Position numbers and translations under genes: made by a program. 11,650 nucleotides of DNA from Nymphaea colorata (taxonomy: Eukaryota; Streptophyta; Magnoliopsida; Nymphaeales; Nymphaeaceae). The notes under the pieces were generated by a model. It was not told where the DNA came from, ran no database searches, and worked only from the letters and a program-made list of their open reading frames with translations. Of this stretch, positions 1 through 7,549 are shown in pieces. Location of the stretch: assembly GCF_008831285.2 (NCBI RefSeq), contig NW_022204508.1:1270575-1282224 (forward strand), in the 5' to 3' direction. Within the stretch, counting starts at the first letter, position 1. Each line of letters opens with the position of its first letter.

Positions 1-154
1 TAGTCTTATATGCAAGAAAGCAAATACAATCACCAATAAATGTAATGAAACGCCGATGGGGTCAAGGCCAAAATAGGGAACTTGCTTTATCATCGGCAAT
101 GAGATGTTTAAGTTTATGAAATTGCATCAGTTATAATCATAGCCAAATGATGAT
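1..154 (-). mobile_element. Start of LTR retrotransposon internal region (leader), runs off the left edge
   Basis: Read on the minus strand, this stretch follows the primer-binding-site-like sequence and would be the untranslated leader of a retrotransposon whose gag and pol genes lie to the left, outside the window. No gag or pol domain is visible in these 154 bases. The assignment rests only on position next to the putative PBS and LTR. It could also be a truncated remnant. Confidence 0.5.
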
Positions 155-174
155 GGGTCCCATCACGGTCGCCA
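155..174 (-). other. Putative primer binding site (tRNA-Arg-like, Tat/Ogre style)
   Basis: The minus strand reads TGGCGACCGTGATGGGACCC here, beginning with the TGG expected of a plant PBS. From memory it resembles the PBS region of Tat/Ogre-type Ty3/gypsy elements, which is assigned to tRNA-Arg, with a few differences that suggest age. It lies six bases beyond the proposed inner LTR end (…GGGATGCA), the usual spacing. The exact primer tRNA is inferred; a tRNA alignment would settle it. Confidence 0.5.
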
Positions 175-1746
175 TCCGTTTGCATCCCAAAATTTTTAGT
201 TGGTTTTGGAGTGCTCCAGAAAAATGAGTTTTTGTTTTGAAGTACGAAAGAAAGGGACTCGCTCGTTGGTATGAGAGGCGACCGTTCCCGGTGCCTTTAC
301 CGGGGGTAATCAACCCAATGACTATGTTTATTATTGATGCAGTTTGTTTTATCTTGAACATCTCTTTGATTTTATATGTGGTGTAGAAAAATACTGAAAG
401 TTTGATGTTTCAAACTTTTGAAAAGGTTCTTGAAGAGTTGCTTAAGAATGTGAAATGTTTTGGGAAAACTATAAGGAAATCCTTGTGAATATAATTGGAA
501 AGCTTGAAAAGTTATTTTGAAATCATTTTAGTGTTCTCTCAAGACATCAAGCAGGTTTGAGATTTTGCTTTAATTCTGTTACGACCTACTTAGAGCTTCG
601 TCTCATCTTGCTTAAGTTCTTTTGGAGAGGTGCTTGTGATCATACGTGACATTAAGTGAGTGAAAATGAATGGATGCATTGATCCTATATGATTGAAAGG
701 AAAAATTATTCATTCATACCATAACATTCATCTAGATGCATTCCTACCATAACATACATCTAAGATTTAAGATTTTGGTTTTAGTAAATATCATATATAT
801 GAATGAAAAGTTTTTGAAAATGTATTGGGGTTGTAGACCATCAAGCATGAATCCAATATTGGGTCATTACTTGGTTTGTGGTCTTGATGAAGTTGGCAAA
901 TGAAAAATTAAAATCTTAAATGGTAAGATATTGAAAGAATGGAAAAGATGAAGAACTACATCCCAAGAGGGATATAGAGAAAGAAAAAGATCTTAAAAAT
1001 CATAAAATCACATGTTTGGAAAAGAAAGATATGTATTCGTATACATATATAAAAGCTTATGAAAATGATATTTATATCATGTAGAGAAGAGAAGATCATT
1101 TTAGAAAGAGAAAGAGAAATTTTAAAATGGAATACACGTACATATATATAATTATATACGTATACGAGAGTTTATAAAAGTATGTTAAATCATAGAAAGA
1201 GAAACAACAAAGAAAGATATTCATGTGCATGCATACGTATATAACATGTATATACGCATAAGTTTTCATGAATATGAAAATCAATGAATGATTTGAAAAT
1301 AGCCGACTTCAAATTTTGATATAGGCCGGAAGGGAGCTTGGACTCATGCAAGAACCTAAGCTAAGTCTCCAAGGCTGCATTAGGGAGATTTCTTTTGAAA
1401 ATGTTTTGGAAAATATGGTTTGTATAAAAACATAGAATATTTATGGTTTGGTTACAAGGGAATATGTGTCTTCCACCATTGGGTATGGAAGAAAATCTAG
1501 CAACACATCGAGACACTCTTTAGGGTTCCTAATGGGTTGATTAGGAAAGAAAAATAGTGTAAAATGACATGCAAATGTATTTTAACATGTACATTTTTGT
1601 GATGGTTTCTCCTGGTTAGACAAGCCGCAACATCAAAAATTAATATGAAAATAAAGAGCTCCAAGCCATACCCCCATTCTCACCATTCGTTGGTATGTAA
1701 ATAGAAGATTAGAATATCATGCATGGATAATATATCAACAACATTC

Positions 1747-1905
1747 AAGGAAGCAAAAAGAGAGAGGGAGAGCATGACGAAGAGGGAAAGAGAGAAAGAA
1801 AGACGTAGAGAGGGAGAGAAAGGGTGAGAAAGAAAGACATAGAGAGATAGAGAGGGAGATAGAGAGAGAAAGAGAGAAAAATAGAGAGAGATAGAGTGAA
1901 AAACT
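1747..1905. repeat. GA-rich (purine) low-complexity tract
   Basis: The plus strand is almost purely A and G for about 160 bases, with irregular GAGA, GGGAGA and AAAGA words and a few T or C interruptions. In the element's own (minus) orientation this is a CT-rich stretch in the downstream part of the LTR. It is not an exact microsatellite; it looks like decayed GA repeats. Any function, for example binding GA-repeat proteins or affecting transcription, is speculative. Confidence 0.8.
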
Positions 1906-1932
1906 ATGAAATGATATTCCCTCTCATTTTAC

Positions 1933-2402
1933 ATGCTCCCAGTGCACTCGAGCATAACCTCTTGTCTCTATAATAGAGATTGAGTGTTATCTCCTCTCGC
2001 CATGGGGAGATGAAGAATAGAAGGAAAAAATGAAATGAGAAAGACAACAAAAATATACTCAAGAAATAGAAATAGCAATAACAATGAAGAAAAATAACAA
2101 CATCAAGAATATTTGAAAGAGCATCATAAAATAAAATATCATCTCATCCTCTCATGCTCCCGGTGCACTCGAGCATAGCCTCTTGTCTCTATAATAGAGA
2201 TTGAGTACTATCTCCTTTGGCCATGGGGAGATGAGGAAGAGATGAAAGAAAAGGAAAATGCTATATTCAACAAGAGAGAAAATATGAGTTACTCATAAAA
2301 TGAAAAATCATATCATTTTCCATGCTCCCGGTGCACTTAAGCATAGCCTCTTGTCCCTATAATAGATATTGAGTACTATCTTCTTTGGCCATGGGGAGAG
2401 GA
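1933..2402 (-). repeat. Three copies of an 81-bp module with internal inverted repeats
   Basis: Near-identical 81-bp units sit at 1933-2013, 2154-2234 and 2322-2402, separated by unlike AG-rich spacers, giving start-to-start steps of 221 and 168 bases. Copies 1 and 2 differ at about six positions. Each unit carries three short inverted repeats: ATGCTC/GAGCAT, TCTCTA/TAGAGA around TAA, and ATCTCC/GGAGAT around a CCATGG core. All three pairs are intact in copies 1 and 2 and all are damaged in copy 3. The modules lie downstream of the predicted LTR promoter, so they would fall in the transcribed R-U5 part. No function is known to me. Confidence 0.85.
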
Positions 2403-2597
2403 AGAAGAGAAGGAAATGAAGAAAGAATAAGACTCTAATGAGAATGATTTAGGGAAGATGATTACCTTGCTTGAATATGAATACCTCTAGAAGAGGAGCA
2501 AGCTCCAAGTTGGAAAAAAGAAGAAAAGGAAAGAGGATCACGGAGATAGAAATAACTCAAGAGAAACTCTAAGTATTCAAGTGAGAATACTCTAGAA

Positions 2598-2627
2598 ACT
2601 CCCCCCTCTTCCCTAAGAGGGGGGAGT
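2598..2627. other. Perfect 13-bp-arm palindrome near LTR transcription start
   Basis: The arms ACTCCCCCCTCTT (2598-2610) and AAGAGGGGGGAGT (2615-2627) are exact reverse complements around the four-base spacer CCCT. The structure lies just downstream, on the minus strand, of the TATA-like box at 2633-2642, so the expected start site would fall inside it. It could form a strong hairpin in transcripts that read through U3, or a cruciform in DNA. Function is inferred only. Confidence 0.85.
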
Positions 2628-2632
2628 GGGGC

Positions 2633-2642
2633 TATTTAAATA
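2633..2642 (-). promoter_or_regulatory. TATA-like box of the LTR promoter
   Basis: TATTTAAATA is a perfect palindrome in a GC-rich local context (CCCC on its minus-strand downstream side). About 440 bases from the outer LTR end is a plausible U3/R boundary. Because the word is symmetric, direction is taken from the LTR orientation. A start site about 30 bases downstream would lie near 2605-2612. Confidence 0.5.
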
Positions 2643-2818
2643 AGATTTTGGTGGCAAAACCTTAAATTTGAATTTTTTTGAATTTCACCTCATTTTCATC
2701 CGAATTTCAAAAAAATTTGTATTATTTTAAAAAAGAAATGGTTTGAAAATGGGTACGATTGGCCATTAGGTTTATAAAAATATATATATATTTTTAAATG
2801 AGTTGGGCCTTTATCCAT

Positions 2819-3000
2819 CCAAAAAGACTAAAATCGTCCTCTAAAAAGAGGGGCAAATGGGTCTTGCCCACCAAAAAGATCAAAATCGCCCTCTAAAATG
2901 AGGTTCCTTTTCAAAAGGAGGGGCAAATGGGTTTTGCCACCAAAAAGACCAAAATCATCCTCCAAAAGGAGGTTTTTTGTCAATAGGAGGGACAAATGAG
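2819..3000 (-). repeat. U3 tandem repeat, three copies of about 52-70 bp
   Basis: Units begin CCAAAAAGA at 2819, 2871 and 2940. The shared core is CCAAAAAGA..AAAATC, then a CCTC…GAGG mini-hairpin, then GGAGGGGCAAATGGG. Copy 1 lacks about 18 bases (the second CCTTTT/AAAAGG hairpin part) found in copy 2, and copy 3 is shorter at its end. Repeated blocks in U3 are common in plant gypsy LTRs and may hold enhancer-like sites, but none is recognised here. Confidence 0.8.
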
Positions 3001-3084
3001 TATAAAATGTTTGATTTGGATTTGAACTTGGGTTTTGGATCTACGAATTAGATTTTGGGCTTGAAAAAATTTGGGGTGATTACA

Positions 3085-3312
3085 TTACTGACACGGGAGG
3101 ACGTTGGTAATAGCCAATGTTTACCTACGTTGAGGTCGCACTATGATACCTTACACTGATGCTTCCATCCTGTGTATCTGTATCGATGACTATTTTTACT
3201 GACACTCCCTTTGTCAACAAAAGAACAAAATGTTGGTAAAACCTTTACTGACATGCATTCTATTTTCACAGACTTTTTGTGGCTGTCAGTATTGCTTTGG
3301 TTTTTTGTAGTG
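3085..3312 (-). mobile_element. Terminal segment of a CACTA (En/Spm-like) DNA transposon, interrupted by the LTR element
   Basis: The minus strand starts CACTACAAAAAACC at 3312, the classic CACTA terminal inverted repeat. The word TTACTGACA (TGTCAGTAA on the minus strand) recurs at 3085, 3196 and 3245, matching the sub-terminal repeat habit of this superfamily, and other GT-rich words such as ACGTTGG and ACGTTGAGG are present. The adjacent 3-bp target duplication would be CTA (3313-3315). No transposase is present. The segment stops exactly at the LTR outer edge, so the rest of the element should lie to the left of the retrotransposon, outside the window. Confidence 0.65.
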
Positions 3313-3713
3313 CTAGCTGAACTCTTGCCAAGGCATCCCCACCTCAAGACAGTCCCCTGCCCAATGCGACCCCAGCTCAAGACATCCCCTACCCAAGGCA
3401 TCATTTGCTTGGTGTCCACCTACTCCCCTGTTCTGCCCTGTCATAGGCACAACCCAGCTCGTGCTAGCCTCAATCCTCCCATGGATGCAGGTGAGTTTTC
3501 AACCTATCTTGCATATGATTTCAATAGATTTAATTGCATGGCTATTATTCAATGAAAAAATAAAGAATGGCTTTCATTGAGCAGCCATTAAGGGGTTGGA
3601 TGCTTGGTTTTCATTTTTTGTTCTTAGAAAGCAACCCTGGGTCATGGGGACCAAAGGCTTTGACCAACAAAATGAGAGAGAGAGGGAGAGAGAGAGATCA
3701 GTTAGGGGTACTG
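3313..3713. other. Non-genic flank with an imperfect ~33-bp tandem repeat
   Basis: No recognisable gene. A C-rich segment at 3334-3399 holds two imperfect units sharing CCCCA-CTCAAGACA, TCCCCT and CCCAA-GC. An open frame of about 114 codons crosses this region and the CACTA end (3211-3555), but its start lies in transposon sequence and it has no familiar motif. A good donor-like word, CAGGTGAGT, sits near 3488. A GAGA tract lies at about 3673-3697. This may be the old CACTA insertion target. Confidence 0.4.
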
Positions 3714-3903
3714 GAGGTAGGGGGCTTGGCAGAGGCCATGTCCCTTTCTTGGATTCTAAAAAAATTTATTTATAAATGTTAAATATTTTAGTTTATTCTA
3801 CATAAGAGAAATTTTCAAAAAAATATATTTCTGGTCCTGTTAAAATTTTGAAACTATAGTTTGCTTCCTGCAAAGAAAAACTATGAGGCAGGGGGCTTGG
3901 CAG
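3714..3903. repeat. Segment bounded by two near-identical 19-mers, likely old repeat debris
   Basis: GAGG(T/C)AGGGGGCTTGGCAG occurs at 3714-3732 and 3885-3903 with a single difference. Between them is AT-rich DNA. The texture recalls dispersed plant repeats, but I cannot assign a family: the copies are direct rather than inverted, and no target duplication is evident. Confidence 0.4.
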
Positions 3904-4389
3904 GAGCCACACATCTACCTACAGCTGAGTGTTAGAAAGAGCTTTATGCCCTTTGTTCTATAGTTTTTACCAATTAAAAAAACGAGCTTTGAAGTCTTTC
4001 CTCTTAGCCACACAAAATAGAAATGGAGATGCTACAAGAATCACATAACTTGGTACCATGAGAAGTAAAATTGTGTCACAGAAAACAAGCAGCTCATGCT
4101 GTAAAAGTCATCACCTTCTTTTATTATCCGGCCATGAAAAATGTGTGGCCTTTTCTAACGCAGCGGAAAGTTCCGTTAAAATGTTACCTTTGTGTACTTA
4201 CTTTGTGGTGTGCCATAGAAGATCCCCAGTTGGCGGCTTGCTTTTTAATTATGCATATTAGAATATCTGATCCACAAATGTCATTGGACGCATAAAATAT
4301 TTACATGTATCTTGGAAGGTTTCCCTAGTTAATGAGAATTGTTCTTAATAAGGAAAATAAACCTGAAAATATGTAATTAATAATGTTTG
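3904..4389 (+). other. Intergenic stretch, no gene recognised
   Basis: Two overlapping short open frames (4058-4261, 67 codons; 4071-4295, 74 codons) occupy the same bases in different phases. Neither has a recognisable motif or biased composition, so I do not call either a gene. No RNA gene, terminal inverted repeat or promoter stands out. Confidence 0.5.
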
Positions 4390-4763
4390 GTCTATCGCGA
4401 ATAAAATTATTCTCTTATCACTGTCTTTTTTACTGCTGGATGCTTTGGATTACATTCATTTTATAACTGTCTTTTTTTGCTTTAGTTTGTACGGATACCC
4501 TTTGTCTATTGTAAAGAAAATGATGTTCTCATCACTGTCTTTTTTACTGGTGGATACTATGGATTAAATTCATATGACAACTGTCCTTTTTTTGCTTTAG
4601 TTAATACGAATACCCTTGGTCTATCCTAATGAAAATGATGCATTTGTCATTGTGTTTCCTTCACTGATGGATGGTTTTGTCATCGTGTTTCCTTCACTGA
4701 TGGATGGTTTTGATTACATTCATTTCACAACTTTGCTTTTTGCTTTAGTTTATATGAATACCC
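4390..4763. repeat. Minisatellite: three units of 114-115 bp, the third enlarged by a 33-bp duplication
   Basis: Units begin at the word GTCTAT at 4390, 4504 and 4619. Each contains CACTG(T), TTTACTG.TGGAT, GATTACATTCAT or a close variant, a pyrimidine run ending TTTGCTTTAG, and GAATACCC. In the third unit a 33-base piece is tandemly doubled (4643-4675 and 4676-4708) with one difference. A short open frame through the third unit (4616-4798) simply encodes the repeat and is not taken as a gene. The pyrimidine run plus TTTAG in every unit resembles a splice acceptor. Confidence 0.85.
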
Positions 4764-5243
4764 TGAAGAGGCTGAAGCTACTTCTTGTTTTCCTCTAACC
4801 CTATTCTTGGTGGAGAGCAATACACCTGCCAACTAAAGTGGCACGCATCCATCTTTTGTAGTCCCCAGCAGTAGCACCTATAATAAATGAACTAACGGTG
4901 AACTTTCATTGGCCTGTGAGTCCGATCAACTACGCTACACCGCTTGAGGCTCTCTTGTATGTGGGAACAGAATTAATTGCAAATGGTCAATTTTGTATAG
5001 GATTATTCGAAACATACATTAAATGCAAAATTTAACTAATCAGGTTCTGTTGAAAGAAGAGAAATAAAAAATGTTCTAGCTATAGGCTATATATTAGACA
5101 AATAAGAGACCATAATGGCTCACCGATCTCTCAACAATTTGATTACGCTCTCATTTGAGACATTCAATAATACTCATCATATACATTATATTCTCACCAC
5201 AGCGATAATTTTCCTATAAAACTATGACATATTTTCTAAATTA
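4764..5243. other. Intergenic stretch, nothing recognised
   Basis: No open frame, RNA gene or clear repeat is seen. The sequence becomes steadily more AT-rich toward the conserved NLR-upstream block. A single W-box-like word (GGTCAA) lies near 4985. Confidence 0.5.
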
Positions 5244-5500
5244 TTGGTGTTTGACTTTTTTAATGTTTTAAAGTGAAAAAAATAATTAATACTGAGACAA
5301 CATTAAATATTTAAGAGAAATAATTTCTTAAAAAAATGAATGACTGTCATGGAAAAAAGGGAGGGGCCACTATCGATTTGTCATTGATTCCTCGATTGGG
5401 ATTTTAAGAGGAAAAGAAAAGAAGCATCTAAAGATGGTAGGCTCAGGCACACACCAGTGGTCAATGGAATGACAAAATGAAAAGATAAAAGTTGACTTTG
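5244..5500 (+). promoter_or_regulatory. NLR-upstream block, copy A, with W-box-like words
   Basis: This block aligns along its length with 10486-10740, including a perfect 37-base match (5384-5420 with 10623-10659). It ends about 425 bases before the NLR start codon, so it is a likely part of the upstream region of that gene family. W-box cores TTGAC(C/T), the binding word of WRKY factors, lie at 5251-5256 and 5492-5497 on the plus strand and at 5459-5464 on the minus strand; another is at 5654-5659 (minus). A promoter role is inferred from position; a transposed repeat is the alternative. Confidence 0.5.
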
Positions 5501-5786
5501 CCAAAAACTTCAAATACAATATTCATGGATAGGAATAGATATACGTGCCACAATGGGCAACATATATCTGGCACCATTTTCACTAGTTAGGACTCGACTT
5601 AGGAATTTTTTTTGTCTTTAGTTTAATACCATTCATGAACAAGTTGTACTTCTAGTCAATGGTCAGATCACCAAACATGACTGGGCATAGGTGATGTATA
5701 AGTCTGTGGTTCTGGAATTTTTCTAAATTTATTTAGCACCAATCATGGACCTTGCCAGCCTATAGAGCACTTCCATCATCTTCCTT

Positions 5787-5872
5787 CTCCTTCCATTTTC
5801 AGATTTAAGCAGTGGTGGGCCTAAATTTGTTTGGCCTTCCTTTGTCTTCCTCTCCTTCCATTTTCAGATTTA
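5787..5872 (+). repeat. Duplicated leader motif (21 bp, period 65) with splice-acceptor look
   Basis: A 21-base word, CTCCTTCC followed by ATTTTCAGATTTA, is present twice without change at 5787-5807 and 5852-5872, as part of a wider 65-base duplication. It lies 53 bases upstream of the NLR start codon, in the presumed 5' untranslated leader. A pyrimidine run followed by TTTTCAG fits a plant 3' splice site, so an intron in the leader is possible. No matching donor was identified with confidence. Confidence 0.6.
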
Positions 5873-5924
5873 TAGTTCTCTTCCTCTGCTAGCACTTTCT
5901 TCTACCAAGAAAAAAACAGAGGAG

Positions 5925-6450
5925 ATGACAACAGTAATTGACACCCTTGTGCAAACATCCATTTCTATTCTGTTGGGGGATGAGACCAGCTTATTGAAAG
6001 AAAAGGTGGACCTCATCTTGAAAGCCAAAGACAATCTAGAGGTGCTCCAGCAGAAGTTGTAATACTTTGAGAAGGCCCTCAAAGTCACAGATCACAAGCC
6101 CTTTTTCAGCAATGAGTGCAACAGAGATTTAGAGGGAGAGCTAAAGGATGTTTTCTATGATGCACAGGACATCATCGAAGGATACCAAACCACAATTTCA
6201 CTTTGCAGAAGGGATAAGCATCTATAACTTCATGGAACAAGGTAAGGAAGCCCTGGAATACTCTGTGCTCTTGCTTTAAGGAACTTGTATTTGCTTCCTA
6301 CAAACTTGCAAATGACATTAAACCTATCAACCAAGTGACGACCCATCACATGGGTGTACACCCACCCACGGGCAGGGAGGATGATAAAGACGTAATGGTC
6401 GAAAAGCTCTTGTCGAATGACTCTATAGATAGTAGTGTGACACGATGGGT
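5925..6450 (+). pseudogene. NLR segment 1: coiled-coil (Rx_N-like) domain with two stops
   Basis: From the ATG at 5925 the frame reads MTTVIDTLVQ…, then an amphipathic region with LLKEKVDLILKAKDNLEVLQ. After the TAA at codon 46 (6060) it continues in the same frame with DLEGELKDVFYDAQDIIEGY, whose YDAQDIIE stands for the EDVID motif that contacts the NB-ARC domain. A TAA at 6225 ends this frame. Homology resumes one frame over from about 6236 (KVRKPWNTL…ASYKLANDI) through a linker with GREDDKDVMVEKLLS (about 6370-6415), then shifts again at about 6440-6455 into the P-loop frame. The linker between the coiled coil and GRED looks close to normal length. Confidence 0.85.
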
Positions 6451-6843
6451 GGTGTTTCTATTATTTTTATTGTAGGAAAAGGCGGAATCGGCAAAACAAC
6501 TCTTGCAAAAATGGTCTTTAATGAAACCAAACAATATTTTGGGAAACGTAGATGCTGGGTTTGTGTTTCGGAGAGGCCAAACCTTAAGGATTTGGTGCAG
6601 CAGATACTAAGGGAAGTGTCTGGAGAAAATCCTGATTGTTCCTTGAGTGAGTTGTGCACACAATTACGGAATGAGCTCTCAAAGGAAAATTTTTTGTTGG
6701 TCCTAGATGACGTGTGGGAACTAAAATGGTGGGATGGAGGGGTAGAGGGAACATTGATGGCAGGTGCAATGGGGAGCAATATTTTGATTACCAGTATGAA
6801 TTACGATAATTTAGTTTTGACCAAAGCTGGGAGTTGTTTCTGA
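6445..6843 (+). pseudogene. NLR segment 2: first half of NB-ARC (P-loop to RNBS-B)
   Basis: The frame from 6445 gives SIIFIVGKGGIGKTTLAK, the nucleotide-binding P-loop with its Lys and Thr intact. It continues through an RNBS-A-like stretch (RCWVCVSERPNLKDLVQQIL), kinase-2 with both Asp residues, and GSNILITSMN in the RNBS-B place. RNBS-B normally reads ITTR; here Ser-Met replaces Thr-Arg, so the sensor Arg is missing. The frame then runs to a stop at 6841-6843, after the true sequence has shifted frame. The methionine at 6445 is only a convenient in-frame ATG, not a gene start. Confidence 0.9.
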
Positions 6844-7277
6844 AGGAGGCATTAAGAGAAGGCCAAACAGAACAAGATGTGGTGATGCATCAGATCAAAC
6901 ATGTTGGAGAGAGAATAGTAAGGAAGTGTGGTGGGTTGCCGCTTGTGATTAAGATGGTAGGGTCCATGATGCGTACCAAGAAAATGCATACAGAAGACTG
7001 GAAATTCGTTGAGGGTAATAAGATATGGGAATGGGAGATGCCTGCAGGTGAAATCGGGGGCAAAATTCTTCCAGGTCTCACGCTGAGCAATGATGACTTG
7101 CCGCATTATTTGAAGAGTTGTTTTGTGTATTGCTGCATTTATCCAAAGGATTATGAGATTGAAAGGGAGATATTGAACAGGCAATGGGTGGCACATGGAT
7201 TGATTAAGGAAAACGAAGGCATAGATGTGGAAGTGACAGCAAACCAATTCATTAAAGATATAATAACCCATGCTTGA
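6811..7277 (+). pseudogene. NLR segment 3: second half of NB-ARC (RNBS-C to RNBS-D)
   Basis: In the next frame, SFDQSWELFLKEA (from about 6813) is the RNBS-C motif. It follows RNBS-B with only about 8 residues between, where roughly 20 are usual, so some 14 residues appear lost along with the frame. KCGGLPLVIKMVGSMMRTK is the GLPL motif, and LKSCFVYCCIYPKDYEI is RNBS-D, followed by QWVAHGLI. The frame ends at TGA 7275-7277. The homologous reading resumes one base back at about 7262-7274. Confidence 0.9.
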
Positions 7278-7549
7278 TTGAAAAAACACATGGATTTCAT
7301 GAGGGCACTCATCTCAAGCTGCATGACATTTTGCATGACCTTGCCTTATATATAGGTGGAAAGGAATGTAATGATGCCTCTGTTATTGAGCACACCCACC
7401 ATCTATCATTACTTCGTGTAGATGATGCAGAAGCACAAAAGCATAAAGCCTCAGGGGTGGGAAATCAGTTGCGCACAATATTGATAGATGATTTCTATTC
7501 AGACTTGCCTTGGGTTTATATTGAAGACTTGACCAATTCAAGTGGTTGA
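7265..7549 (+). pseudogene. NLR segment 4: ARC2 end with MHD-equivalent motif
   Basis: The frame reads CLIEKTHGF, then HLKLHDILHDLALYIG, where LHD stands for the MHD motif that holds ADP in the resting state. His and Asp are kept, and Met to Leu is a mild change. This is followed by HHLSLLRVDD, the usual lead-in to the LRR domain. The frame stops at 7547-7549. The wanted reading continues one base back as FKWLRVLPLRG (from about 7532), the first LRR strand. Confidence 0.88.

Larger units (their letters stand above)
181..3084 (-). mobile_element. 5' LTR of a Ty3/gypsy-type retrotransposon (about 2.9 kb, minus orientation)
   Basis: On the minus strand the element begins TGTAATCACCCC at 3084, a start typical of plant Ty3/gypsy LTRs, and ends …GGGATGCA at 181, just before the PBS-like site. 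It therefore has TG…CA ends and about 2,904 bases, long but normal for Tat/Ogre/Retand-like elements. In minus-strand order it holds U3 tandem repeats (2819-3000), a TATA-like box (2633-2642), a perfect palindrome (2598-2627), a triple 81-bp module (1933-2402) and a pyrimidine-rich tract (GA-rich on the plus strand, 1747-1905). No long ORF is present, as expected for an LTR. The second LTR is outside the window, so LTR identity and age cannot be judged. The inner edge is less certain than the outer: another GATTAC-like word lies near 304-313, but it lacks a terminal CA and a PBS. Confidence 0.65.

Noticed and set aside
304-316. GATTAC-like word considered as the inner LTR end
   Set aside because: It lacks the terminal CA and has no primer-binding-like sequence after it; the 181 edge has both.
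137-361. 74-codon minus-strand open frame at the left end
   Set aside because: It crosses the proposed LTR end and primer-binding site, where a coding gene is not expected, and it lacks gag features.
3211-3555. Open frame of 114 codons on the plus strand with a donor-like CAGGTGAGT near 3488
   Set aside because: Its start lies inside the CACTA terminus, it has no known motif, and it crosses a C-rich imperfect tandem repeat. It may be chance.
4058-4295. Two overlapping open frames of 67 and 74 codons
   Set aside because: They use the same bases in different phases, have no recognisable domain and no supporting signals.
4616-4798. 60-codon open frame with a repeated VIVFPSLMDGF-like stretch
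   Set aside because: The peptide repeat is only the translation of the 33-bp duplication within the minisatellite.
6231-6245. AAGGTAAGG read as an intron donor in the NLR
   Set aside because: The bases after it still encode coiled-coil sequence (KVRKPWNTL), so they are coding and not intron.
6472-6501. Possible miR482/2118 target over the P-loop codons
   Set aside because: This miRNA family is known to target that region of NLR genes, but I cannot verify pairing without the plant's own miRNA sequences, so no site is claimed.
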